Part shown: in pieces, positions 9,701-16,603 of the stretch
Position numbering within the stretch: position 1 is the first letter of the stretch
Layout of the letters: every line of letters starts with the position of its first letter
Origin: Strigomonas culicis
Taxonomy: Eukaryota; Euglenozoa; Kinetoplastea; Trypanosomatida; Trypanosomatidae
Length of the DNA: 38,734 nucleotides
Direction of reading: 5' to 3'
NCBI GenBank assembly: GCA_000482145.1
Contig: AUXH01000120.1
Location: 1 to 38,734 of the forward strand
Position numbers and translations under genes: made by a program
The notes under the pieces: model-generated
Seen by the model: only the letters and a program-made list of their open reading frames with translations
The model's database searches: none
Told to the model about the DNA's origin: nothing

Positions 9701-11118
9701 CCATCGCCGTCACCCTCTTGTGCGAGGCGACCCCACTGTACGAGGTGTTCGGGATGAACGAGAGCTGCCCGCTGCCGGACCTGGTGCGGGCGTGGGTGGC
9801 TGACACCACGCCCGCCGCCGGCGCGCCGGTGAGGGGCTCCGGCGCCGCCGCGGAGCCGACCGGCGTGCTCCAAGTGCTCCCCGTCAACGACACGGTGTGG
9901 GACGGGGCGCTGCGGCCCGAGGCGGGGTCGCCTGCGAAGTCCGCGCGCAACACGTTCCACTTCGGCACCGCCTCCTACGCGAGCATCTTCATGAACTACT
10001 TCTGGATGGAGCTCTATCTCCGCTGCTACGTGGACCGCATTTACGAGCCGCAGGTGCTGCAGTACCTCAGCAGCGCCATGCCGTCACTACTGGAGAAGAT
10101 CCGTGAGCGGCACGGACAGTACCGCGGCGTGCTGGCCGTGTTTGGCAACCGCGCCAAGTTCCACAACACGATCCCGGGGCTCGAGGCGAGCGCGGCCGCA
10201 AGCGCGAGCGGCCACAGCCACAACAAATCCTCCTTCGCGCTGTCCGTCAACAGCGTCGAGGCGCTGGCGGGGGAGAAGCCGCTCCAGACGGAGACGCAGC
10301 AGCAGCGCGCCCAGCGTCTCAGCAGCGTGCTGCTACACGAGCTGCAGGACGGCTTCGCCATGGTGCAGCACGTGAGGGGCCCCGCGGGCGGGGACGCAGT
10401 GCACGCGGCGCTGCAGCAGACGCGGCGGCGCACCACGGCGCTGAAGCTACAGATGAGCGCGGCCGTCCATAACCACACCGCCGAGCCGAGCCGCAGCCCC
10501 GGGAGCAGCAACGCGTCGGCGGCGGCCGCCGCCGCGACGCCGCCGAGCGGCGGCCCGATGCCGTACATCACCCTCGCGCACCCCAGCCCTTTCGGCGAGC
10601 GCTATGTAAGCGAAGAGCGACGCGTGCGGGCCTTCTTCGAGGCGCTGCCCATGAACCCGCAGACGTACTACAACTCCACGACGCTCTACTTTCTGCTGTT
10701 CCCCGCCCCGCCCAGCGGCGCCGGCGGCGGCAACAGCAGCACCGTCGTGATCGATGGCGGCGCCGGACACAGGGCCAACGCGCCGCTGGACGTCGTGGCG
10801 ATCCGCTACTTCATCCACCAGCTCGGTATCACCACCGTGTGCGAAGACCCCTTCCGGGACAAGGAGATGCCGGCGCTCGAGTACACGCTGCGGCGCGGCG
10901 ACTTCAGCGTCGCCAAACTGCTGGTCGGCCTCGGTGCCTCGCTGCAGGCGCTCTCGGAGGACGGCAGCCAGGTGCTGGAAGACGTGGCGCTGGGCTGCTT
11001 CGCGGAGGAGGAGGTGAGTTTGCTCAACGAGATCGAGCGCGTGAATCAGCACATTGTGCGGACGGAAGAGCGCCTCGGGTACGGCATGTGGTGCTCCACG
11101 GCAGGCGGGTCGAACTAG
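6757..11118 (+). CDS. Large acidic protein with ankyrin-like C-terminus, unknown function
   Basis: The 1453-residue product opens with an acidic Glu/Asp tract and then a lysine-rich run (about 45-70). Several further Glu-rich spacers separate blocks of ordinary composition containing aromatic- and leucine-rich stretches, suggesting structured segments joined by disordered linkers. The last part, about 1345-1430, looks like one or two degenerate ankyrin repeats: a helix pair around a stretch reading ALEYTLRRGDFSVAKLLVGL, followed by a GAS turn. No enzyme motif or membrane segment is evident. I do not recognise the protein. It is probably a conserved trypanosomatid hypothetical, perhaps a scaffold. 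The start at 6757 is preferred because upstream in-frame sequence overlaps the splice signal. Confidence 0.85.
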   Translation: MSSEDEEAALQERENGDGEEVEEAQEDVAAVDVASPGDDEEEEEEEKPMSKRAKGKKGGKKEKKEKKKKKVDPRFFENLPAQKEVPAALQMPLPATLLVADKGHDADGEEAASDPKPATAEPFVEVCPLSITPYKDYYALCARHYRKRMRSLEKDAILRQLADDSGSRRPFLRYWREKEAAEDAAAAEAGADADQEREEEEEEEPAADGEGDKELQFDLTPAPDAEAAVDDDAEAPPPPPTPYWLPFVLSNDVFYVERVLAAMYGWVLPPPQGGKNARSVSFGASDHEVSDREEAEEEQFAMNAARSHITEYDVHGSAMRVAPLRQRASYFKPSGAFDEAALQRSRTDEAALSAMHTTSQRLPQPEEEARRNESPAPQSPTLAARLLLGAAVPATPTVLERQDGAPAPAKRPAPAYLTAVPRFPFWQYNDFYLVFNEDDEQWNLLEEHPLLYLRHLKEKLRQAQPPGDPGDADEEREEDGDDGQGEEGATDIPTFDLTRVRRVDALLLCAWCCPAAARVCLLQPNLNPQTTLRCLQEWLDEDFHAGFALLRKLHKFSLAVRTQDGPRLPYPLQRMDLDFNYFFQPLYVSPAAAAVPPPRLLQGDGTAIRYGVPGGVAVPGGDPATAAHKAAAKRMAASVNWMIMYPIQQLDGIAARSTADARNNMLALLTAGVAPRRPPPLRCLESSEAVRLALWLLLVVPEPTLHTWGAAWREKEAQHKESGAAPWGKGAAALDDEEEEEEEDGDAVDENGAKQGSPSASMVLEQVRLARQKLRGAGARRLAEEPTLLPARLLLHATLEVRERLVRELRGEPPSVFTLRLCLEDDMKEKHIGDGLWRDPVVTRRFLLDAALAPATATVRHQKLFQSDLVLLLLALTTTPVVEPRPPAQPLSVPGSGTHSPRARSHSQGTIVTKRLVDSARDRALVTSDGHTDAFEALLRLKVGPASDDAGPRLKKLASPLEKLRTGTLRLLYLCLPCFSTPIAVTLLCEATPLYEVFGMNESCPLPDLVRAWVADTTPAAGAPVRGSGAAAEPTGVLQVLPVNDTVWDGALRPEAGSPAKSARNTFHFGTASYASIFMNYFWMELYLRCYVDRIYEPQVLQYLSSAMPSLLEKIRERHGQYRGVLAVFGNRAKFHNTIPGLEASAAASASGHSHNKSSFALSVNSVEALAGEKPLQTETQQQRAQRLSSVLLHELQDGFAMVQHVRGPAGGDAVHAALQQTRRRTTALKLQMSAAVHNHTAEPSRSPGSSNASAAAAAATPPSGGPMPYITLAHPSPFGERYVSEERRVRAFFEALPMNPQTYYNSTTLYFLLFPAPPSGAGGGNSSTVVIDGGAGHRANAPLDVVAIRYFIHQLGITTVCEDPFRDKEMPALEYTLRRGDFSVAKLLVGLGASLQALSEDGSQVLEDVALGCFAEEEVSLLNEIERVNQHIVRTEERLGYGMWCSTAGGSN

Positions 11119-11237
11119 CCGTCCGAAGCACCTATACAATAACAAGGAGAAGAACAAATTGCCGAAAAAAAAGGCGTGAAATGTAAAGGTAAAAGAATAT
11201 TCAATGAAGATAGTCTAATGGATTTGTTCTTAACGCG

Positions 11238-11268
11238 TATATATATATATATATACATACATACATAC
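11238..11268. repeat. TA / CATA microsatellite
   Basis: About nine TA units are followed by CATA units in the predicted 3' UTR of the ankyrin-like gene. Confidence 0.8.
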
Positions 11269-11463
11269 GTGCGGTCTGTACATGTAATTTACTGTTATTA
11301 AAAGGGGGAAAAAATGTTATGTACATAAACATTTCAACCTGTACCTGTAAACATACTCAGAAGAAGAAAAAATGGTACGAATACGTATCATTAAAAAAGA
11401 AAAGAACGTGTGAGGTAGAAAGAGATGAAACAAGCAGATATGAAGCGAGTGCAAAAAAAAAAT

Positions 11464-11509
11464 GGCTTCTCTCACTCCTTTGTGATCTTCTCCTTCACTT
11501 ACACAATAG
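11464..11509 (+). promoter_or_regulatory. Putative spliced-leader acceptor
   Basis: A CT-rich tract (11464-11500) is followed by AG at 11508-11509. The first ATG downstream is 11551, which sets the start of the dynein light-chain gene. Confidence 0.6.
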
Positions 11510-11550
11510 CATATACACACACGTGTACGTCCGGTACAACGTCACGCAAC

Positions 11551-12807
11551 ATGAAGGCAACGGAGCAGCCCTCCTACGCGGACCCGACCTCTCCCTTTCA
11601 GCCCTTCCTCCGCTATGAGACGTACGATGCGGTCGGGGGCGCAAAAGGGCACCTCGTGGACACCCACCACCCGGCAGGCGGGGACGCACCCATCCCCGTC
11701 GCGCGGCTGGCGGCCGCGAAGAGCACCGCGCGAAAGGTTTACTTAGACTCACTCAGCGCCGCGGCCGACGAGCGCACGCCCAAACCGGTTAGTAGCAGCT
11801 CCGCGCCGCCCTCCATCGCGGGCAGCCGCCGCCCCGTGGCGGCTGCTTCGACTGCCGGTGCCGCGCCCAAGGGCAAGAGCACGCACGGCGGCAAGCCCTT
11901 CCACCTGCGGGACGGCACCACTATCACCCACGCGCAGCACGGTGCCGCCGCCACGACCTGGACGGAGACGGCGGCGGCCAGCGCGGCGGGGTCGAACAAC
12001 CTACCCAACGTGATGAAGCACACGAAGGACGCGAAGCAGATCCTTCTCAGCATCTTCCCCCCGGTAACGGTAGAGGAGCGCGCCGAGGGCGGCGGCGGCG
12101 ATGGCGCCGCGCGGGTGGTGCGGCAGGTGTCGACGCAGCCGACGAGCCGTGAAGACGTTGTGCGGCTGCACGAGGCGCTGCTGGAGCGCCTCGCCACCCG
12201 CCGCGCGCGGCCGACCGGCATCTGCCCGATCCGCCGCGAAATCTATCAGGACCTCTTCCAGGAGCTCATCCGGCAGATCGCGCTGGAGGAGCCCGCGCGC
12301 GGCGTGCTGGCGCAGCGGCTGCGCGATGAGCGCGAGGCCGCCGTCCAGCTGCACGCTCAGCTGCTCGCCCGCGCGGACTACTTTGTCTCCCGCAAGCTCA
12401 ACAGCAAGCAGTCCAACCTGTACGCGGGCGAGCGACTCCGCGCGGGGACGGACGGCACCGGCGGCGGAGCCGCCGCGCCGGTCGGCAAGCACTACCGCGA
12501 GGACACCGTGCCGCCGGACCCGGAGACGATCCCGGGCTCCTACGAGCAGCGGATCCAGGCCCTGGTCGCGGACAAGCATTCCCTGGACGCACAGAAGCAC
12601 GCCCTGCGGCAGCGGCTCCTGACCCTTCAGCAGCAGTACGACGACGAGGCCACGCTGCGGCGCAAGCGCGACACGGAGGAGCTCAACTACCTGCGTCGCA
12701 TCAACCAGCAGCTGTCGCTGCGCCTCAAGATAGAGACGGAGCGCGTGTCGGGCGCCTCCGCTGCCGGCAACACCGCCGCCGCCGCCACGGCGCCGGCGGC
12801 GGCGTGA
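11551..12807 (+). CDS. DNALI1: Axonemal inner-arm dynein light chain, p28/DNALI1 family
   Basis: The 418-residue protein carries the p28 signature. A segment pairing 'V-x-L-x-E-x-L' with a GICPIRRE block (from about residue 223) leads into an F-x-E-L-I-R-Q stretch and an R-x-R-D-E motif, matching the family core. A C-terminal coiled coil follows (about 331-395). In other flagellates p28 binds actin or centrin-containing inner-arm dyneins of the axoneme and helps shape the flagellar waveform. The N-terminal 150 or so residues are low-complexity and the last 20 are Ala-rich; this makes the protein longer than the usual 240-260 residues. The longer frame starting at 11425 is rejected because it crosses the acceptor at 11509. 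The family assignment is strong; the symbol is that of the human homologue. Confidence 0.9.
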   Translation: MKATEQPSYADPTSPFQPFLRYETYDAVGGAKGHLVDTHHPAGGDAPIPVARLAAAKSTARKVYLDSLSAAADERTPKPVSSSSAPPSIAGSRRPVAAASTAGAAPKGKSTHGGKPFHLRDGTTITHAQHGAAATTWTETAAASAAGSNNLPNVMKHTKDAKQILLSIFPPVTVEERAEGGGGDGAARVVRQVSTQPTSREDVVRLHEALLERLATRRARPTGICPIRREIYQDLFQELIRQIALEEPARGVLAQRLRDEREAAVQLHAQLLARADYFVSRKLNSKQSNLYAGERLRAGTDGTGGGAAAPVGKHYREDTVPPDPETIPGSYEQRIQALVADKHSLDAQKHALRQRLLTLQQQYDDEATLRRKRDTEELNYLRRINQQLSLRLKIETERVSGASAAGNTAAAATAPAAA

Positions 12808-13053
12808 AAAGGTCGAACAAAAGGAATAACGGCCTTTTGTGGATGTTATATAAAATGCTGTTTTTTTGGGGGGGGAAAAAACACAAACTATTATTATGAT
12901 TATTATTTGGATGTAATATGTCTCTTCTGTATTGTTATGAACTTGCCAAAAAAAAAAGGTCTCTTTAGAAGTTGTTTGGTGATGCAATTATCTTTCACTT
13001 TAGCAACGTGAGCGCTTCTCCGATAAGCTATGCGATAACGTTTTGCCATAATA

Positions 13054-13088
13054 TCTTTACTTCTCTCTCCATACACATAAAAAAAAAG
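13054..13088 (+). promoter_or_regulatory. Putative spliced-leader acceptor
   Basis: A CT-rich tract (13054-13070) is followed by AG at 13087-13088. The 116-base leader has no ATG before 13205. An alternative AG at 13202-13203 would leave almost no leader. Confidence 0.45.
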
Positions 13089-13150
13089 GAAAATAATAAT
13101 AAGTCATATTTATTAGAAGTGTGCCTCCGTAACTTGCTGTTATTTTTGAA

Positions 13151-13176
13151 CACACACACACACACACACACACACA
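13151..13176. repeat. CA dinucleotide microsatellite
   Basis: Thirteen CA units lie about 30 bases upstream of the start codon at 13205, within the predicted 5' leader. Confidence 0.9.
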
Positions 13177-13204
13177 TTTGCATATCTCTTTAAAATTGCA
13201 CAGA

Positions 13205-16200
13205 ATGAATCAGGGAAGCAGCAGTGAGCATGAACGGAGAGGAGAGAGCGCCGACGCCGCCGCGTCCCCGCCGTGGTGGCGACAGGTGAAGATGTCTGTG
13301 TATCCGCCCGTCCACACCGCAACGACCTACCGCTTCTTGGGTGAGGCTGCCAAGGCGACGTTTGCGGACAGCCGCAGCGGCACGTGTGCAGCGACGCACG
13401 AGGCGGCCTCCGTGGGGCACAAGCAGGCGGTCTCGTCGGATGCAACGGGGGAGCGCCGCACCGCGGACGCCACGTGGTACCAAAGGCTGAAGCTGCCGCT
13501 CGCCGCGCTGCCCTTCGCGTCGGCGCAGCAGGCCGCCACGGCGGTGCTGGCGAAGAAGAGGCAAATCGCTTCCTCTCTGCTGCCCGGGCGCGCGAAGCAA
13601 AAGCCGGACGATGACCTGCGTGACACAGCTGCTTCTTCTATCAGCAGCAGCAACGGCTGTAGCACACGTGAAAAGGAGGACACCGTCCTCCCCGAGGCTC
13701 GACCCGAGAAGGCGGCGCAGAGCGCCACGGCAGCCCCACCTGCTGCGCCGGCGAAGCCGAAGAAGACTGGCAATGCGGCGGTGATTGAGGGTATCTTCGC
13801 CACCGTGAGCGCCGGCGGCCACCCCCGCACCGGCAGCACTGCGCCTGCCGCCGCCAAGGAGGGGCCCGGCGGGGACGAGCGCCATAACGCCACGCGCGTG
13901 GTCGCGTCCGATCTGCTGCTGGCCGCCACGACGCCCTCCCTCGTCGCCACCTTGGTGCGGTCGCTTCTCACGGTGGAGGACGAAGGCGCACAGCAGCCGC
14001 GGGGCCAGAGTGGCACGCGCTACGTGCTCTTCGTGCCCGGGCTCCTCACGGACGCCGTGGCCATCCAGAGCGTGCTGCAGCTCCATGAGCTGGCGCACGA
14101 GGCGAACAGCAGGAACGCGGAGAAGATTCAAATCATTGGGTATGACATCGACTTGGACACGAAGCGCGCGAACGTGGCGGCGATGGAGGCGCAAATGCAA
14201 GAGATACTGAAGGTGGAGGAGATCTGTCGACTGACACGGGAAAGCGCCAAGGCCAGATCGACGACGACGGTAGCACACCCGACAGCGGTGGCAGCGGCGC
14301 GCCCTCGCTACAGCTACAACAACCGGTTCTTGCACTACCTGAACTATCTGTGGGACCCGCTTCACACACTGCAGAAGGACCAGCAGCGGCCATCCACGGC
14401 TGCAGCGGAGGGCTCGGCCTCCGAGGGGCAGACAAAGGGAGAGGGACAAGGCGGTGGCGCGCCCGCACCAGCAGCAGCAGCATCTCCCGTTGCTTCTCCT
14501 TTGCTGTCGCGTCCCAAGACCGTTTTTTTCTTTCTCACCGCTTCCTTTGGCGGCTGCGCACTGGCCAACAAAAGGGAGTTGTTCCTTCTCTCACGAAAGG
14601 ACTTCTTTTCGGGCCTCGCGGCGGGACCGCCGGTGCGCAGCGCGCCGTCCAACTTCGTGCTGGACCTCACGCCGCCGACGGTGGGCGTGTCGCTCGCGCA
14701 GCTCCGCGCGGACACCGCCGGGGACGCCGAAGTGCACGCGGATGCGGTTGTGGTGAGTCTTGACGGGCCGAACCTGTTTGGCGGTGCGGTCGGTCTTTTG
14801 TACCAGCACCCGTCCAGCGGCACGGCCCGCACGGCGGGGGCGTGCCGCGCTCGCCTCCTGTACTCACTGGTGAAGCAAGGGCTCGAGCGTCTGCCGGTGC
14901 AGCCGCCGCACCAGGCGTGGCTGCACCTCGTGAAGCAGTTTTTGCACCGCTTCGTCTTCAACCACAAGGTCGACTTTGCCTTTGTGATGCTCTATCTCAC
15001 GTTTCTTTCCTTCGTGTGGCAGCGCACGTTTCGGCTGATACAGCAGCGCTGCGCGGCGCTGCCGCTGGGGTCGGGCGCCACCGCGCGCCGCCAGACGCTC
15101 CCATCGGTGAAGGACAGTCGTGAGGACGCCTTGGAATGGCTGGACTCTTTTCTGCTCTCCCACTCGGAGAGCCGACCTGCGGCAGACTCGTGTTGTGTGC
15201 TGTTTCAAGACAGCGATCCCGGGAGCCCGGCGCACGCGAGTCGGCGTGGCAGCCGGCGCCTCCTGTTCCCTCCCGCCCACCCCGCGCACAGCTCGTTCCT
15301 GCAGCAGACGCAGCAGCTCCAGTCCCAGCTGTACCCGCCGCGCGACGCGGCCAGCGGCGGCAGCCACAGTGCGGCGCATTATCGCCTGCCGCCTGCCACC
15401 CGACAGTACATCACGACGATGCTGAAGGTAGCGCGAGAGAAACAGCAGTCGCAGCCGCAGCACGGCGCTGCCGCCGCATCAGGCGGGAGGCTGCTCTCGC
15501 AAAAGGAAATCGACGCGGCGCTCTACTCCCATTGGGAGTTCTTCCGCCGCTTTCCGTTCCAGACAGTGCCCATACTGAACTTCAATGTAGACGCCTATAT
15601 GAACGGGCACGGGGCGGCGCGCGGCTTTTCGCTCTACGACAACGTGGAGATGCTTCCCAACTTTATCATGCTGAAGGTTCGAGAGGATAAGAAGGAGGAG
15701 GTGAAGGCGCGGCTGTACCAGGAGGCCAGCGTCACCCCCACGGCGGCCACCGTCCACCGTGTGGAGAACCGCTGGGCAGCCGCGGCAGCCAACGGTCCGA
15801 ACGATCTGCGTCCGCACGTCAGCAGCATCTTCTCCCCCTACACACCGTCCACGTTTGATGTCTGGCGCTACGCGCACTGTCCCCTGATCGACCGCTACTT
15901 CGGCGACGCGGGCATGACGCTGCTGTACATCCCCTTTACGATTCAGATGAACGCTGCCGCGCGGGAGGCGGTGCTGACCTGCCTTGCGCGTCTCCCGCGC
16001 TCGTACTTCCATCTCGACGCAGACGACCGTGAGCGCTACACTACCTACAACCAACAGCACGAGGCGGAGGTGGATGGGCTTCTGACCTCGCTGGAGAGGA
16101 AGTATGGCAGCGCGGATGACGCGCCGGTGAACGGAGCCAAGACGGCAGCAGAGTCAAGTAAGAAGTGGCGGAAGGCAACCGAAGATGCGCTGCTCAAGGA

Positions 16201-16270
16201 GCCGTTGCCGCTCTTTACAATCCTTCTGTATTGTGTCGAGCTGGTGTCATTCGGTCTCGGCAAGCTGTGA
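13205..16270 (+). CDS. Conserved-type membrane protein of unknown function
   Basis: The 1021-residue product has a disordered N-terminal third and then a block around residues 270-350 that contains YVLFVPGLL and alternating helix- and strand-like stretches. This superficially recalls the start of an alpha/beta-hydrolase fold, but I see no serine nucleophile motif. A hydrophobic segment at about 590-608 and another at the extreme C-terminus suggest membrane attachment. The region near 780-960 is well ordered, rich in aromatics and prolines, and looks like the most conserved part. I do not recognise a family. ATG 13205 is the first ATG after the predicted acceptor; an upstream in-frame TTG is not a credible start. 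Confidence 0.85.
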   Translation: MNQGSSSEHERRGESADAAASPPWWRQVKMSVYPPVHTATTYRFLGEAAKATFADSRSGTCAATHEAASVGHKQAVSSDATGERRTADATWYQRLKLPLAALPFASAQQAATAVLAKKRQIASSLLPGRAKQKPDDDLRDTAASSISSSNGCSTREKEDTVLPEARPEKAAQSATAAPPAAPAKPKKTGNAAVIEGIFATVSAGGHPRTGSTAPAAAKEGPGGDERHNATRVVASDLLLAATTPSLVATLVRSLLTVEDEGAQQPRGQSGTRYVLFVPGLLTDAVAIQSVLQLHELAHEANSRNAEKIQIIGYDIDLDTKRANVAAMEAQMQEILKVEEICRLTRESAKARSTTTVAHPTAVAAARPRYSYNNRFLHYLNYLWDPLHTLQKDQQRPSTAAAEGSASEGQTKGEGQGGGAPAPAAAASPVASPLLSRPKTVFFFLTASFGGCALANKRELFLLSRKDFFSGLAAGPPVRSAPSNFVLDLTPPTVGVSLAQLRADTAGDAEVHADAVVVSLDGPNLFGGAVGLLYQHPSSGTARTAGACRARLLYSLVKQGLERLPVQPPHQAWLHLVKQFLHRFVFNHKVDFAFVMLYLTFLSFVWQRTFRLIQQRCAALPLGSGATARRQTLPSVKDSREDALEWLDSFLLSHSESRPAADSCCVLFQDSDPGSPAHASRRGSRRLLFPPAHPAHSSFLQQTQQLQSQLYPPRDAASGGSHSAAHYRLPPATRQYITTMLKVAREKQQSQPQHGAAAASGGRLLSQKEIDAALYSHWEFFRRFPFQTVPILNFNVDAYMNGHGAARGFSLYDNVEMLPNFIMLKVREDKKEEVKARLYQEASVTPTAATVHRVENRWAAAAANGPNDLRPHVSSIFSPYTPSTFDVWRYAHCPLIDRYFGDAGMTLLYIPFTIQMNAAAREAVLTCLARLPRSYFHLDADDRERYTTYNQQHEAEVDGLLTSLERKYGSADDAPVNGAKTAAESSKKWRKATEDALLKEPLPLFTILLYCVELVSFGLGKL

Positions 16271-16603
16271 ACTACATTGCATTAATATATATATCCACTG
16301 ACCACACGGAGTGGTTGTTGGTGTTGTTAGTGGTGTTGATCTTTACTAACCTTCTTTTTTTTATTATTATTATGTGATATATGTGTGTGTGTATGTGTGT
16401 GGTTGCTCTTCTGCTGTATGTTCCTCTCTTCACTTTTTACCTTTCAACTGCCCCTTCCCTCTCTCTCATTTTTTTTTCTTGTTTCAATGCCTATGTTTGA
16501 TACGATGGCTGTCTACCACTGTTTCGCAGTTGACAGTAGAGCTGTTTCGACTCCTCGATAAGTATTTATTTGTAAAAGTATCCGCCCGCTCGGCACCGTA
16601 GCC
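16271..16603. other. AT-rich intergenic region
   Basis: This gap contains a GT-rich stretch near 16383-16401 and a long pyrimidine tract that forms the next acceptor. I see no gene in it. Confidence 0.7.
16449..16529 (+). promoter_or_regulatory. Putative spliced-leader acceptor
   Basis: Pyrimidine-rich sequence (16449-16496) is followed by CAG at 16527-16529; a second AG at 16534-16535 is possible. ATGs near 16488, 16494 and 16505 lie upstream and would be removed. Confidence 0.5.

Larger units (their letters stand above)
11119..11550. other. AT-rich intergenic region
   Basis: This gap holds a TA/CATA microsatellite, a TGTACATA octamer (11320-11327) matching the PUF consensus, and the acceptor for the next gene. 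In-frame ATGs at 11425 and 11440 lie upstream of that acceptor and are unlikely to be used. Confidence 0.7.
12808..13204. other. AT-rich intergenic region
   Basis: This gap contains a run of G's near 12868, A/T runs, a CA repeat and an acceptor. I see no gene in it. Confidence 0.7.

Noticed and set aside
8031..9803. 590-codon frame on the + strand
   Set aside because: Alternative frame inside the 1453-residue gene; Arg/Ala/Gly-rich translation typical of an out-of-frame GC-rich sequence.
12972..13193. 73-codon frame ending in the CA repeat
   Set aside because: It starts with TTG, crosses the predicted acceptor and its C-terminus is simply the translated CA repeat.
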